From assembly GCA_002434335.1 (NCBI GenBank), contig DJJW01000035.1:56419-69012 (forward strand): a DNA stretch of 12,594 nt, in the 5' to 3' direction. The position numbers were made by a program, and so were the translations under genes. Below the pieces are notes generated by a model, which ran no database searches, was not told where the DNA came from, and saw nothing but the letters and a program-made list of their open reading frames with translations. Source of the DNA: Lachnoclostridium sp. UBA6558. GTDB lineage: Bacteria; Bacillota; Clostridia; Lachnospirales; Lachnospiraceae. The stretch's first letter is position 1. Each line of letters opens with the position of its first letter. Shown here one piece after another: positions 12,495-12,594 of this stretch.

Positions 12495-12594
12495 AAACTT
12501 CCTTCTTTGCTTAAAAATCATCACAAACATAAGATACTTCCTAATATTATTCTAGATTATGCTTCCTTTATTTAATATAAGTTGAATTCATATT

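Noticed and set aside
1..12594. CRISPR array, insertion sequence, tRNA or prophage remnants
   Set aside because: No regularly spaced repeats, transposase or integrase frames, terminal repeats or cloverleaf-like segments were seen in the gaps.

Overview
The window is low-GC DNA (long AT-rich gaps, AGGAGG-type ribosome sites, sigma-A-like promoters) and reads as the chromosome of an anaerobic Firmicute, most likely a clostridium of the Lachnospiraceae type. The basis is a giant 2-hydroxyacyl-CoA dehydratase activase-like protein, a Cache chemoreceptor, a class B sortase, a DegV protein and an OGG1-type glycosylase, a combination familiar from Clostridia. I see no rRNA, tRNA, CRISPR array, insertion sequence or phage gene. 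The genus assignment is inference.

Layout. (1) 1-1957, minus: the first 652 residues of a very large ATP-driven activase with two fused ASKHA ATPase domains, cut by the window edge. (2) 2136-2705, minus: a small exported protein of unknown function. (3) 2958-4591, plus: a two-gene unit with a SatP-type acetate/succinate transporter and an APH-fold small-molecule kinase, behind a leader with a perfect hairpin. (4) 4573-5385, minus: an OGG1-like 8-oxoguanine glycosylase that starts at TTG and overlaps the kinase tail to tail. (5) 5565-7622, minus: an orphan dCache-HAMP-MCP chemoreceptor with a strong promoter. (6) 7858-8442, minus: a P-loop kinase-like protein ending in a clear intrinsic terminator. 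(7) 8777-9799, plus: a class B sortase with a long leader. (8) 9953-11614, plus: a membrane GGDEF-EAL protein with its own extended -10 promoter. (9) 11611-12468, minus: a DegV/FakB-type fatty-acid-binding protein, sharing 4 bp with the end of the c-di-GMP gene.

How the genes relate. Most are single-gene units with their own promoters rather than one pathway. Two themes are plausible but unproven. One is surface and lifestyle control: an orphan chemoreceptor, a sortase, and a c-di-GMP enzyme whose synthase and phosphodiesterase sites both look intact. The other is anaerobic acid metabolism: the acetate carrier and the activase.

The most interesting items are the single-chain double activase that keeps both iron-sulfur cysteine pairs, a pair of matching palindromes about 53 bp apart around the glycosylase promoter, and the structured leader of the sortase gene. 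I found no convincing wholly new system; the activase is the best candidate for undescribed biochemistry.
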